Position numbers and translations under genes: made by a program. A stretch of DNA of 64,000 bases from positions 22,931,190 to 22,995,189 of the forward strand of contig NC_134985.1 of the NCBI RefSeq assembly GCF_050947335.1. The letters run 5' to 3'. Under the pieces are notes generated by a model. The model ran no database searches and had not been told where the DNA came from. It worked only from the letters and a program-made list of their open reading frames with translations. Positions 1 to 14,200 of this stretch are shown one piece after another (positions within the stretch are counted from its first letter, which is position 1; every line of letters starts with the position of its first letter). This DNA comes from Megachile rotundata (taxonomy: Eukaryota > Arthropoda > Insecta > Hymenoptera > Megachilidae).

Positions 1-685
1 CATTTATCGAGCGAGTTTTGGCTCCGTTTCTCGGTGATATTTGACCGATATCAACAGTACAAATGTCTCATGTATTACATGTACCAAGTCTCCTTGTACT
101 GTAGAATGTTCGCACAAGTTTGTTCTCGCGCAACGATAACGAACGCGAGGAATGTCCGAGCATGCGAAGCGTATAGACAAATCCCGTTGATAACGCGCAG
201 GATCGTAGGATCGTGCACTTCTTTCTGCTACGAAATGTACCGTGTATGCGCCGTTGTGCTAACGGCGTTGAACAAACCTCGTCGGGAAGGAGCGGGGTTC
301 AGAAGGGTAGGGTATAACAACGAATGAGAACAGAGTAGACAGGAAGAACGAAGAAAGCCAGTTACAACTACAGCTACTTGTTAGAGCGAAAGGTAGTAGT
401 GGTAGGAGCAACAGGAACAAGAGATGCAGGGATCAGAGAAACAGAAACAGAAGGAGAGAAAATGAGACTTGCCCGTAAAGTTGTTTGGCAGGGAAGGAAA
501 GCAGACTAGCAGAGAAATGGCCTAAAGTGAAAGAAAACGCAAAACGGGCCAAGATATCGGGAATCGGGGTCAAAAATACACCTTTAGACGAAGGCTGAAG
601 CAAAAGAACGGTGGCGGCAGCAGAAACGCGTAAAAGAGAAATAGCGAGCAAAATAGGGTGGAAGGGAACAGGGGTGAGGTGGGGA

Positions 686-746
<61 letters not shown>

Positions 747-810
747 AGAGCGGGAGAAAGAGGTAGAGGGACGTTCGCGATACGGACCACCCCTCGGTGG
801 TTTGCCAGTG
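1..810. other. No supported gene; upstream sequence
   Basis: No reading frame here has coding character. The short frames at 34-327 and 658-858 are not supported by any recognisable product, and the latter reads through a dinucleotide repeat. Purine-rich stretches occupy about 330-660. The end of the interval carries the TA/GA repeat described separately. I read this as upstream or regulatory DNA of the RASD-type gene. Confidence 0.5.
686..742. repeat. Compound (TA)n(GA)n microsatellite
   Basis: A TA dinucleotide run (about 686-711) passes directly into a GA run (about 712-742). GA tracts are common in insect promoters, where they can bind GAGA-type factors. Here the tract ends about 70 bases upstream of an initiator-like TCAGT, so a promoter role is possible but inferred. 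Confidence 0.9.
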
Positions 811-812
811 GT

Positions 813-1250
813 TCAGTCAGCGCTTCGCACCGGCGTCGCTTCTCCGCTGCTCGGGTGACTCGTCTCGGTCAACCTCGTGCAGATAATCGCGTGGCTGCTG
901 TGGACATCGTCGCGAGATCAATGAGAGAACGTGCGTTCCGCGGGAACGACATCGACGAGGCCACAGCTACGATCGGGTCGGTTCTTTCGTTGGTTACTTA
1001 AAATTTTTGGTTAAAAAGGTGGTCCGAACGGGCGCGTTAGCAGTACGCTCGATGCCGTTTCGCGTATGAACCAGTGAATCGCCGAGTGTCTCGGGCGAGA
1101 AGAGAGCAAGAGGAAACGCAGTAATCGAGGAGAGGAACGAGGAGTGTACTCGACGTGGACCTGAACGGGTCTTTCGAGCCAACAATCGTGCATGTCTCAG
1201 ATTTCGCTTCTCAGCTTTTCACCTTGCAAAGCTCTGCCTACGTTCCTGAG
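813..1250 (+). other. Candidate 5' leader exon of the RASD-type gene
   Basis: A TCAGT initiator-like pentamer lies at 813-817, downstream of a GA tract. A strong splice donor (CTGAG then GTAAGC) follows at 1250/1251. The first ATG near the donor is at 1192; it opens a 19-codon frame whose phase does not match an exon starting at 11226. It would match only a weaker AG at 11262-11263. The leader could therefore be untranslated, could carry a short upstream ORF, or could supply the true start. Transcript data are needed to decide. The link to the GTPase gene is inferred from strand, order and absence of any other gene. Confidence 0.4.
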
Positions 1251-2881
1251 GTAAGCGGTAGGTTCCATTGAACAAATATCTCGATCGTCGCCCCTCATTC
1301 GTTGCCTTCGACGTTCTCATATTTTATGGTTTGTACGACCTTCGTCGAGGTTCACGGTTAAACGATTTATCTTGATCGCCTTTCCCTTATTCTCCGTGGG
1401 ACGTTGGCCCCGCGTAAAGCGGATCTTTCGAAAATTAATCGAGCAATACGTTATTAAGAAATTTCGTTGTTAACGCACACCGAGAATTTTTGAAGGTATA
1501 GCATAGAAGCGATTTAAAAGCGGGAGAGAATCGTCGCTCGAACGCGAGGGGCGCAGATTTTAATTTAACCATACCCGTCTCCACGAGACACTTGGAGTGT
1601 AACGACTAGTAACGAGGGGGTTCCTGACCCAACAGCCGATCAATTATGCTCTTCCGTTGATCCGTGCTGCGTCCTTTTCGCGAAACGCTTCCTTCTAAAT
1701 TGGCTATTTCGCGACACGACCGGACCATTCGTTTCAATAATTCCTGCTCGACGAATGTTCCGCTCTAACCCTCGTACAGCAAGAAGCGTGTGTTCGTTAA
1801 TAACGATGCGATACGACGCGACACGATACGACATTACGAAGAAACTTGTTCGTAGGGAAAGTTTTGCCGTTGTAACAGGATTTCTGAAAGTGTTCATTGA
1901 TCGCGCGTTCCATTGCAATCTGATCCTCGGTCCGATCATTACCGACGCAATCAGCCCCTAACGCGATCGCGTGTCCTTTCAGCCGCTGGATCGTGATACC
2001 GCTCGAATATCCGCGTTACAACGCGCCAACGTTACCTTTCGTTCCTTTTTTTCTTTTTCCTTCTCAATTATTTTTCGCTCGTGTTCGTTACGAAACGTAT
2101 GCATCAAACGAGCACGACACAGGATCACCGGTTGCTTATTAATCGAATCGAGGAAACATGAAAGCGACAGGGTAAAACTATTCGAGTAATAGGCGACGCG
2201 TACAGGTGAAAATATTCTACGGACTTCTATTTTATACATTAACAATTGTATTTTTTCTTTGATTCGTAATGATCGTGCTAGACACAACGAAAATCAGCTC
2301 CCAAGTCACGCTTGAAGAATTTCTGGTCTAACTAAACAGCATCGAATATCGCGTGAACAAGTTCATTCGATATCGATCTAAACTCTAAATGCTCGGTTAT
2401 TCTGTCGGTCGCGCTTCTTATCTGGCGTGCCGGTATTTTCGTTGATTCGCCATTCATCGGCACAACCTGACCGTATTCGGTAGCGAGAATTTGGACCGTG
2501 GCCAAAAATGTGGAACACCATGACTGTTGCTCGTAGATGTGCACTAGACACAGCTGTTAACCCGACTTGTTGCACCGTCGACCGTCGGCCGTCGAACAAA
2601 CAGAACCACGTTGCCTTATACACCTTGTTGATCATCCATCCTGAATTAGTCGTTCTCGCTCGGACAGTCGACCATCGTTCGTCGAAATTTCACAAGAGCG
2701 TTTTTATTCTTTTAACGCGTTCGTTGCCACGTTATTCACCGAGTAAGCGAATTCGACACTTGCAATATTAGTGTTAAAACACAGCTTTTGAAAGTTTTAT
2801 GGGTCGAGACTAGGGTGACCATTTATTTTCACGGTGAATTTAGTAGAAAGATAAAGGTTGATGATAAAATACTTGCGATCG

Positions 2882-2912
<31 letters not shown>

Positions 2913-5900
2913 CCTTTGATGCACTAGAAAAGGCAAACCTCAATTTAAACTCGTGTCATCCATATTCTATTGAAAACTAAAATGTGATACCGATGTCCGA
3001 AATTTGCATAATAGATCTAAAATCGTGCTCTTCGCGATTGGTACAATTAAAATGGCCACAGGTCATTACAATAACAATGTTCGAGAATGCGATTATTAAG
3101 TCTTTCAATTGAAGCTTCCAACGTTACCGTCCCTTTTCCACGTCGACAGGTTGTAAATAATTGCCTTAAGAAGATTACATTGCATTTACCTTGGCAAGAT
3201 TTCTTCGTGTTCCTTCAGCGATAGAAGGAAGCTCGTCTCTCTGTTGGAAAGAACTTTTTTTTCTTTATGGCATTAAAGTTCCACGATCATCCGATCGGCG
3301 TTTTCTACCCTACGTTCTGCTTTTCGAACAACGTCGTTCCGCGGATTATTCGGTCCCGATTTCTCTTTCGCTTCGTGGCAGGGATAAAACCGACAACGAA
3401 ATGACAAATCGAACTATCGCGTCATTTAATTATACATGTATTTTAATAGTAAAGTTTTCTTTCCGTACCCTCGCGGAGCTCGTTCGAAAACGAGGGAGCG
3501 CATAGGTTTGGTTGCAAGAGTCGTGCTTCGGGTCGTGAATCGCGTTCAACTAGTCTTTGTCGATCGAGCAAAGGGAACGTACGAGTATAAGAAGAAAAGC
3601 TAGACGAGGCTGCATACTGGCAAAATGCTTTCGTAACGTAAAAAGTAAGTACCTACCGGCAAACAATTGGTGAGCATTCGCATTGAAAATGAGTCTCAAA
3701 AGGCATCAACATGAACAGACGGACGAATATACCTACTACTTTTGCTTCGACATTCGAACAGCTGTTGCTCTCGAGCTTTTAATTAAGCCTCCCACTCGTC
3801 GAAATAACCGCGCGAAAAATAATCGTCGAGCAACATTGACCGGAAACTGAAAAGTTTAGCAGAAAAGAACGCATCGTTCGTTATTAGCGTGCCGATACTG
3901 ATTAGCACGAAACACTAATCCGTAACGATAGACGATATTCCCTACTCGGTTCCGTTTGTAAAGCGAAAACTATAGTTCTCTCTTGTTTCAGCAGGAATCC
4001 TGGATCGATTAGACGAACTCGACGAAAACAATAAAGCTGAACAATCGACGATACGATAATTAGCGGTTGAAAATGCTGTACACGTGGCCGTGGATCGGTT
4101 CGATGATCGACGCTAATCACGATGAAACGTTGCGTCGCTCGAGCGCAGCCAATTCGATTCTGATAATTAAACTCGGTTTAACGAGACACGCGACTTTTTA
4201 TTGGCTCGTATGCGTGGTCGTGTCGCGTCAGATAATTTCGATCACGAAATAGTACGCGATGGATCGAGCTTTCGATTTTCGACACACCGATAAACGATAT
4301 CCGGTCGTATGTCAATTAGAGGAAATGAAATATATCGATTAGTTTGCGAGACGATTCGAATTTTCATACTATCCGATATTAGTAGGCTCGCCGCGCACCT
4401 ATTAAATGGTAGGTTGCTTAGATCGAAAAAAGAAGGTCCACCTTGAAATTCCTAATAGAAAGAAAGTTTATCCGAAAAGTAAAAGTTGTAACAAGACGCG
4501 ATTCCGTGAAGTGGAACAGAAATAGCTGTTCGGTCAGCTTCGATATACAAGTAGAATAATCCATTCATCGCGACAACTCCGGCCCAGACTTTCCCATGGG
4601 ATACATCGGTCATCGAGGAAGGAAATTCGTGCACGCGTGTTTCCTCGTTCAGCGTCAGTTCGCCGCTTCGGAGATGATCGGCTAATTCGTCCAGAATTAG
4701 GGAGTTCAAGATGCAAAACGGATAATTCTCGCTGCTGAATTAACGAGCTCGTTCATTCCCGATTATCTGGACGGATGAGTTAATCGCGTCGAATGAAATT
4801 CTCGCCGCGTGTAGTCGATCCCGAGTAGTTTTCGAATCGTTGCACGAGCTTCGCGATGAAAGGTAAAAACGATTATTTAGCATTTTATAATTCGTAACTT
4901 CGGAGAAGAGTGATTTATCCGAATCGTTCGACGGTCTGCAAACTCCACGAACGTTTGTACGATGTCGAAATACGATAGGAGCCGCGATGTCGATAGGCAA
5001 GTTAAGAATTCCGAGTGGAAGATCGTGAAACTTGCAGTCGACGGTGTTGGAATTAAACGACTTCCTCCCTGCCAACTTTCCAGGCTATTAAACCGTATTT
5101 CTTGTTAAAAATATACACACCGATCGATCGAACGTTTTATTTATAGGGAAAGTTTCATGTCGCGCAACTGGTGTTCAAGAAACTCATTAACCATTATCGA
5201 GCGAATAATCTTGAAAATATGTTACTCGATTGAAAGGCAACACACGCACCAGATATCTTCCCGTAAACAAGGCTGAGTATTCGATCGTGTTCGTCGTGGA
5301 CCATTATCGGACACTTTTATATGTTAATCGGAAAGTCGCTGGAGAAGTACAAGAGATTCATCTTGCGTTGAAACGATTAAATTTATACTAATTTTCTTTA
5401 CGAGAAACGTTCATGAAAGAGCTCGTTAGAATTTTGATCATTAGAGAAAGTACAAAATAATTCGCTGCGAGTCGATACAGTTGAAAAACTTGAGTTATGT
5501 AAAACTTACATAAGAGAAGAGAAATTTTCTTCCCTTAAATATGTATCGATCGTATACGTCGAAATTCTTAGACGTATAAAATCCCCTGTTTCGCGTTCGC
5601 GGCTCGCGTAGATATAGTTTGCACTGTTATATCTGGCCGTTGAAAATTTCACGGTAAATGCTCGAGATAAGCCGACCGTTGCTCGTCACCGAAGAATTAT
5701 CGCGTCACTTTAAGATACCGCTAGTTAAAAAACTAGCAACTAGTCTTGAACGCGCTCAGACTGGCATCTTAACGAGGTGTCGGCTCAAGTTCACCCGATA
5801 GCTGATAAAACGGCCTATCACTCGGCTAATAAAGACTGCCGGTGTAGCAAACCGGCTATTAAACGACGAAAGACTTGCACGTTGGTTAACCAACGTGTGT

Positions 5901-8900
5901 CTAGTGAACCGTGATGCTCGCAGAACAAATTACGAAACTAAAAATTGCGTTTATAATCGTATATCGTAGGAAAATCGGTAATACTCCGTGTTAAAATTTG
6001 AAAATAAACGCGATTACCGATTACGACACGATAAAATGTTGGAACTTCGAACACGATCCATCGTGGTTTATTTCGCGAAGAAGATTAATCCGCCGTGTTC
6101 GTTTTTGCTGCGGCAATAGGCTTTGCGAGCGAACGAACTACGAAAGAATCGCGACAGCTCGAAGAAGAAGCATTCTCGAGAAGCAGCACGCGTGGAAAGT
6201 ATCGTAACAAAAGAACGGAGGGGCAAAAGTGGCCGAGAGGGGAAATGCCCGAAGCAATCCGTAAGGCTTGGCAGGGGATAAGAGCAAATTTATTTAGGAA
6301 TCCCTGTTGCTCCGAGGCTGTTGGTGCTTTGGTAAACTCTCGTTCTGCTCTCTTTAAGCAAACGCGTCTCTCCTGTCGCCTCGATTCGCTTCGTCTCGCC
6401 TACTCTCTTTCAGAGATATATCATCTTTTTCCGCCATCGTGTTCCCCAACGAACCGACCGTTTTAGATGAAATTTTCGGGAAAGGCTGGACTACTATACC
6501 CGGTTTGCCGAAATTCGTCAAGTTGTTATCGCATCGCGAATGCGTTGGTATAATTTAATATTGTTAAGAAATTGTTGGGCCGAAAATTTATAGAATCGTT
6601 ATAAACGAACTACGCGTTTCGTACGCTTCTATGTCTCGAAGCACTTTCGCGCTTTAAATATTTCAACGACCAGAGAACGTTGAACACGGTATCGCTGCTG
6701 GCAAATAAAAGCGTGCGGCTTTATTATCGTCCCCAACGTAATCAGCAGGTGTCTTAACGGTGCCGTATGCACCATATCTTATACGTACATGGTCTCTTTT
6801 TCTTCGTCTCAACGAATTAATTCGTTTCATTCGTATCGATTCCTTAACGAATCGCTTAGACGGTTCAATGTACATTTAGCTGTACGTAGTACAGTTGAAT
6901 CGAGCAAGCGGTACAAGTCGACGATAGTAGATACACCCGCGAGAACCGTGCGAAATGGAGTGACAACGTTTGCTCGATAAGTGGTAAATAAAAAGATGCA
7001 ACACAGTTGGAGGTTTGCCAAAGCAACGCCATTTAAGCGCGGTAAAGAACAATTACAAAGCATCCCGTATCATCGTGACAGTTGATCGATATTTTCACGC
7101 GAGGATTTAGGTTAAAAAATAGTTTAGAAGGATGTTTGAATCGAAGCGAAGTTTGCCTGAAAACGTCGTAATAAAATCGTGACTTAGAACGGGTTAAGTT
7201 ATTTCACGGTTGAAATGTCCCTGTACTCGTAAACGAGTGGCTGTCCTTTTACAACCTATTCATTTTTCAGGCCAATTCTCCCCTTTTTGTCACGCTACGC
7301 GTTCAACTGTTCGCGTTTCTTTAACCCTTGAATGAAAAAAAAAAAAAAAAAGAACAATAATACTCGGTTATCGTTGGTCACGATGCATGTCGGATAAAGT
7401 CGACCACGAGACAAAGGACGGTTCGCGATTGTTTCCCGTAAAGCCCGCGGCTCGATTCGCGTCTCCGCGACAATGCAAAGAATGGAACTCGAAGCAACGT
7501 GTAAATTTCAAGTTGGCATAACGCGTTAGATGACACCAGTTGCGATCTACTACGGAACCAACAAGTTCGACTTTGTTCCAACCGTCTACTCGATACGATT
7601 AAGTCGAGAACGAAGGGAAAATTTTCAACGGTTCTATTATTTGCCCGTTAACGCAAATGGGTCGCTAACACGCGAATACGTCGCTCAAAGACTGTGAGGC
7701 GAACTTTTCAACGAACTGAAACCGTGTCGAGATTGTCCTACGGGCTATACGGGTTTTCGAGAAACGCTTCGCTCAAGATATTCGCTCGTTCACCCGTTGC
7801 AACAATTTATTATAAGAGTGAACTTTGTCCGTTGGACAAAGTCAAATTTATCGAGACTCCGTAGAGATCGATGACACACTTTACGATCGGCGATGACGTC
7901 GAGTTTGAGCGACGCGATCAAGTCGACGAGGGAACACGAAACGTTACAGGGTTGTTAGATTAAATAACCGTAGCTCTCTAGAAAAACAGTATAACCGCTT
8001 TAATTTTCTTCGGTCACCGTACATGCGAATTATAACGATAAATAGTATACTATGGGAATAGTATAGAAGATAAGATAAAAATCGCTTTGAAACGACAAAG
8101 ATTCGATAGAATAGCTGGTATACATAGAATGTGGTAGACCCAGAGTCTACCCTGTTTAAGTAATGTCTCGCAGCAAACATGAACATCTCGTACGAGACGT
8201 AAACGGACCAATTAAATGAAAATCGTTACACGCTTTCATTAATATACGTTCCCTTGGTTACGCGATGATCGCGCGTACAAAGAAGTAATTTACGCGTACG
8301 AAATACCTGGCCCGACAAACATTTGCCCGATCGATTTTTACGTAATAATAACTCGTTCGTTCTCGTAACAGAGGAGCCACGTTTAAAACGACAAGCGCGA
8401 ACAAAAGAATTGTTCGGACGATCGTTACCGCCATAATGCGTAGCTATTGTACGAATTCGTTCCCTCGCGGAGTCTAGTCGGCTTTTCTCGTTACGCGCCA
8501 CCAGAGACAAACCGATTTACGTTCGAGACAAAATTCTGTACGCGGTATAATTGCACTCCTCTTCATCGCACAATGGACCGGCCTGTTAGAAAAGATACGG
8601 CCCTTTGTCGACGTATGCTTTGAACCGATTCGCTGCACCAGGGGATCCCACGGTGGCGCCAACCAACTTCTCCCGAACAAACCTATAAAATTATCACGGG
8701 TTCGTGAAAGTTATCGTCAGGGGACAACTTACTTCGATCAATTCCTCTGCGCTTTAATCGAAAACAACGGCTGAATATTTCGCGTGACTCGTGAAATCTC
8801 CGCTGATCGTTGACTCGTTTACATATGACCCGGTTTAAATAACAAATGTTAACTATGCTATTTTTAAAAGTAGCTGAAAATTAGATTTTCCACGGGCGTT

Positions 8901-11225
8901 CCTGATTCGCGAACGATAGGCAACGAGTTAATCCGTACGTGAAAAATATGGAATTTTCCGAAATTTTCGTGCCAGCTTTCCACTCGCAAGGAATACGATT
9001 TCTCGTATGGCCGGCCGTTCTCGCACGAACTGCGATGCATAAAAATATATTCCGTTGAATCCAATGAAATCGTACGCCGTGAATTCGCGAATAGCCGATC
9101 GAAAGGAATCGTATCGCGTATCGTATTAATGTATCCTTCGTTCGCGATAGCTTCGACTAACGACGATTCGGTGGCCTGAACGTACTCGACAGACAATTGT
9201 CGCTTCAAACACGACTTTACGATTATATTTCAAGTGGGAATTTCAAAGTTTGGAAAAAGTATCGATTTTTCTTTCGAAAAGTTTTCGTATTTAAAAATTT
9301 TCGGCGAATACGGCAACAAAGACGTTAAATAAACACGCGTTCGATTCGGTTACAGGCTCTAAAATGGCAAGCTCGTCGTTATATCGTGCTATTCCGCTCA
9401 AAGTCTACATATTGTTTATACGGAGACAGGGCCAATTAACGTGCATCCACCGACATATTCGAATAATTTTGTTTCGTTCGCTGCTCCTATAATCTAGAGA
9501 CACAATTATCGATGCTACGGCCGAACATCGGTTTCGCCAATTTTAATAATTAATCGAACCGCGATTTCTGACGCAAAGCGACTCGAATAATTCATCGGCC
9601 GACCTTCCAGCGACTTCCATCTCTCACCGTTGCTTACTCTTTACAGTTCTCTGACGCACGAAATGCCGACGATTTCAAAAAATCGATCAAAAATAATGGT
9701 TATTTATTCTTGTAAAATCTATTTAATTTGAACAGTCGTTGCAACGCGACCAACTTGATTCCCAACTCGGTCAGGCGACGGATAAACGTTGAATTTTCCT
9801 GAAAAGGGTCCTCTTTGAAAAAGGAAAACGTTCTTTCCATTGTCGGACCGAGATTCACTGGTTTTTACCGAACTGAGACCGGTTTCTTTTGAAGGCGATC
9901 GAAAACGTTATCAATCATTCGTCTAAATATCTCGGCGAACTTTCCCGAGTCAAAGCACCCTTAAAGGTTTTTCCTTTTTCGCTTCGCGTACCTCGAGAGG
10001 TGGTCGAGGGAGAACAGTTACCTCGCATCCTTTCCTATTTTCTGTGACGCGCGACCAAGCAAAACCTTTCTAAACTCCGTCCTTTTTTCTACACGCGTCC
10101 ATTTAACACTCGAAACGAAGCAATTTCATCGAATTCGTATTCGTAGAAAGATTTTTCTCCCGTAGGCAAGAAGAAGTCGTTACGTGTCTGGCTAAGAATG
10201 CCGGCGATGTTATTCGTTTGGAGAACAAAGCTTCTCAGCTGGAATAGAAACAAGGATCGATAGATACATCGTAACGAATCATGCCGCGCCATCATAAATC
10301 ATGTATTCTCGTATATTTGGCCATGTTGCGGTAGAAATTCGGGTTATAGAGAAGGCGAAGAAGAAAATATTTGATTTCGCATTGTTGCGCGGTTCGTGCT
10401 CGTTTGTTCGAATCAAGCATACGAATAATGAATGCTTCCAGTTAAATATTCATGCGTATCGATGTTTTTTTCTCTACATACATATACACGTATGTATGTA
10501 CAGATAGATTGGTCGTGAAACGAATGGTGCACGCTTTAAAATGGTGCTCACGAGAAACGTTTAAAAACGTTTAATCAAATTTTACGACACGCGGTTAAAA
10601 CGCGACGAAATTTCCAACGATTCGAATATTTCCACATCACGATTTCTTCGTTGAACGAATTGTTGCGATCTCGTTTAGAAACATTGAATTTATCGATGCA
10701 AGCACGCGTTTTCGTTCCTCTATATGAATTTCGAGTTAATAATTTCCGACGTCGCAAGATCGCGAGTGAAATTTTGATTTTTACCCTTTTTTTGATATCT
10801 TCCTACCTCGAAATTTGCCTGTTATTCTACGAAACTGAACGCGAAAGCGTTGAACTTGGCAAAACGCTGTTCTATTTTCGCGTAACGTCGGCGATATGCA
10901 GCTCGCACGCGCGTTTCAAACGTTTACACGGTTAAAATAATTACGAAGGTAGCAGGCAGCGTTCTCCTTATCTGTCGGTGCATCTTACAATCAACTTGGT
11001 CGCGCGTATCGTTCGCGATTGTTTGCTTCGACGAATCGTGGCTCGAAATTGAACCCGAAAGAAATTATTCGAAATTATTCGAAACGACGAATGTTAAAAG
11101 TCGAATCGACGACGTAACATCGTTCGGAAGAAAACGCGAACCCGTTCGCGAATGTTACTCGAATAAATTGGTCTGCCGGCTCGATTCGCGAACTACGAGC
11201 AATAAAAGGAACACGTTGATTACAG
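1251..11225. other. Long gene-free stretch, probable first intron
   Basis: About 10 kb without a supported exon. It contains a TA repeat (2882-2908), an A-rich run near 7336, a perfect 20-bp palindrome (5878-5897) and a 9-bp inverted repeat with a 3-base spacer (7822-7842). CpG is abundant. Many short open frames occur on both strands, but none shows family similarity or paired splice signals that I can defend. If the leader exon at 813-1250 is real, this is its intron. Confidence 0.5.
2882..2908. repeat. (TA)n microsatellite
   Basis: An uninterrupted run of about 13 TA units. Confidence 0.9.
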
Positions 11226-14200
11226 CTGGAGGCGTGCGGCCGACTTCTGTGCTGCGTGCAGAGGCTGTACAGAAGCGGAAGTGCAGTGGAAGAGTCCGAG
11301 CAACGGATCAACCGAGGTCGAAGAGGGGCACAAGCGGGCCCCGAGCTGGAGGGGCCCTCAGGCTCGGAGGATGGCATCCTCCCTATACCAGTCAGCCCAA
11401 GCCCCGCGTCTACGTCTTCGCAGGAGGACGCGTGCAAGCCGCCGCCAAGGAATTGTTACCGTCTGGTTATGCTCGGTAGCGCGAGGGTCGGCAAAACTGC
11501 CATTGTAGCACGGTAATCCTTCGTTACGATTCTGTACTCGCCATTTCTTCTCGAATATTCTTTTACAAGAATCCTCGCGCTCCCCAAAAGCGCTGGCAAC
11601 ACTTCGTACCGATTTTTCCCACGCGAGTCTATCGTTACCTAGCTTTACTGCGCCAAAATGCATTGTCGCCAGATTATCAGCGTTTAAATACTTCAGTTTC
11701 TTTAGTTTCGCATATTTATGCCTCGTTTTTCCAATGTTTCCAATGTATAAAATACGAGAACGAGAAATAGGATTTATACGATAATTCTTTACACGATAAT
11801 AGGGGAAGCGATATAAATGACCGGTATAAATGCTAGTTGGTGGGGCAATATATTCCAGTTAGAAGCCTAGTTGTTCGAATAGCATGCCGCATATTTTTTC
11901 GTTTTAAGCAGAGGAAGAGATAGGAGTTTTCCCTCGGGCATAGACAGTTGCGATTTGCGATTTGTGGTATGCTGGTACCGAGTAACCCTTCAGAGACAGG
12001 ACAGCTAAACGGAGAATGGAGAATTTAAACGGGAGCCAGCTACGTCGCTCGCGGATCTACGAAAATTCTAGCGATTTTCTCCTGAAAGAAAATACAAAGT
12101 CTGTAACAGAAGACGAACCGTTGCGTAGTTTTCATCGTCGAATTAGGGGATGCTCGGTTTAGAAGAAATTATTCGGAGAACCGACTGGTCGAACTTTCCT
12201 TCGTTACGAACGTTCGTTGATCGTCGGTCGCAGCAGCGTTAAAAAAGAAAAACGAACAGAACGTTCGGAACACTTTGAACCATTTAGAGGTTGTTAATTT
12301 CGTGAACGATCGAATCGGATCGAATCGGATCGAATCGGAAAGGTTTTTCGAGAACGTTTTTTTGTCCGTGTTCGTTCGCGTCGAACGACAACCGGGTTCA
12401 CCATAGGATTAAACGACGCGGTTCCAGCCGATTCCGAACATCAATTTTAAGGGTATCGATTCGATGCAAAGTCGACGAGAATTTCTGATCCGTTTCAGAA
12501 ACTGGAGCGCTTTTATCGGCGATACTATCGCCTACAACTCGTACTTTTCATCGACAACCGCGATCTTTCGTCTTTTTCCTCATCCATTTTTATATTATTA
12601 TTATTATTTCAGTTAAATCACATATAAATCACATTGTCGATTCGAAACGAAGAAATTTACTGGTAACTAAATTTCGATTAAATTATATTTTATTATAGCA
12701 TATAATAATTGTCAGCTGTATCGAAAGGCGAAAAAATTCGTGTAACGGTGAATTTTTTCAGCGGTTCAAAGTTACCGAAGTAGATTAGTGACCGAAAAAT
12801 TACTCCGATAAATTACTTTGAAAAAATAATGTACGCTTTATTCCCGACAACAGTTACTCCGTGAAAAGTAACGCTTCAAAGTCCATGAAAAAAATCGAAA
12901 AATAGAAAAACTTATCCGATAGAGCATTTAACGCTTAGAGGCGACAACGATAGTCGGTTGACCAACGATAGCGAAACAACCACCTCCTAAACGTATTGGT
13001 TCGTTTCCGGGCGAAAACCAAAAAGCTTTCAACAGGCGAAGATATTTTTAACCCGGAGGGAAAAAACGGCGTAGCGCGACGGGGCGAGACGGGACGTGAC
13101 TGTCACTGATTCGCTAAATTCTCTGTCGAATGTTTCTCGCGAATCTCGCTCGATTAAATTGAAAACATTTCCGAATGTTCAGCGGCGCGACCGATACGCG
13201 ACTCGTCGAGCTCGTTAACGGCTTTCGGAGACAATGCGCGCTTTCCTTTCTTCGCGTCACCTCGAGTCGTCTCACGATCCGCGTTCAGATGTCGACTAAA
13301 GTTTCCGATTCGACAATAATAACCAAAATGGATATAACGCGGCTCGGTATTGTCTGTCGCTTCGTTAACGCGTGCACGCGAACGAGAACGTCCTTCGAGA
13401 AACGGCTCGTTAATAGATTCGGTGAGGAGTTTCGCGTTCAATTTGCCGGTGATTCGATCGAGCAGCAGGTTTCTCCAGCACGTTATGAACGCGGCCAATT
13501 TTCTCGGCAAACTTTATTCGACCAGTACCGAATCGCTGGTCGGCCAACGAGTCCGGCGAAAAATCTCTGCACCGGTTTCTCTTATTATCGTTCGATGGAA
13601 TACTAATCGCGTTTCGCGGCTATTTTCGAACACGCTCGCATCGTTACGTGGACAGTCGAAACGAAAATTATCTCCATGAAATTGTTCGATCGCGCGTAAG
13701 CGTTTGTTAGCTACGCTAACTGATCAACGCTCCCAGGAGTGTTCGAATTTTCTTTATTTCGTCGAGAAAGTTTAAACGTATCGATGTCGTAGTACGACAT
13801 ATGAAACACCTCTGTTGGGTACACGGAAAATTTTCTGTCGAGATGGAACATGGAGAGCCTATTCTGTCAGGTTGTCGCGAATAGTCGATTTCGAAAGGAA
13901 AAGTCTGCGGGAATTTGAGTATTTAAAATAATCGAAAAATAAAGCTTACTTATCGATCCAATATCTTCTTTTTCTATCGGTAGATCCTGAAAACTTTGAA
14001 CATACTGCGAAATAATTGGCGGCATGGACGAAGAAAATACTCGTCGACAGAACGTTCTGCACGATCGATCATGGAAACAAAGTCGAGTTTGGGCTTGCAC
14101 GGTTCGATCGTTGCTAATGGGACAAACGATTTCGTTCTATTCGAAATCCGATCGGTGTTGCTGGTATTGGCGCTAAACGGACACCCGACTGAATGTCGCG

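Noticed and set aside
658..858. Open frame through the TA/GA repeat
   Set aside because: It is produced by the dinucleotide repeat (Ile-Tyr and Glu-Arg runs) and has no family similarity.
13154..13679. Overlapping frames of 109-143 codons in a RASD intron
   Set aside because: CpG-rich sequence has few stops. Several frames on both strands are open at once and none resembles a protein.
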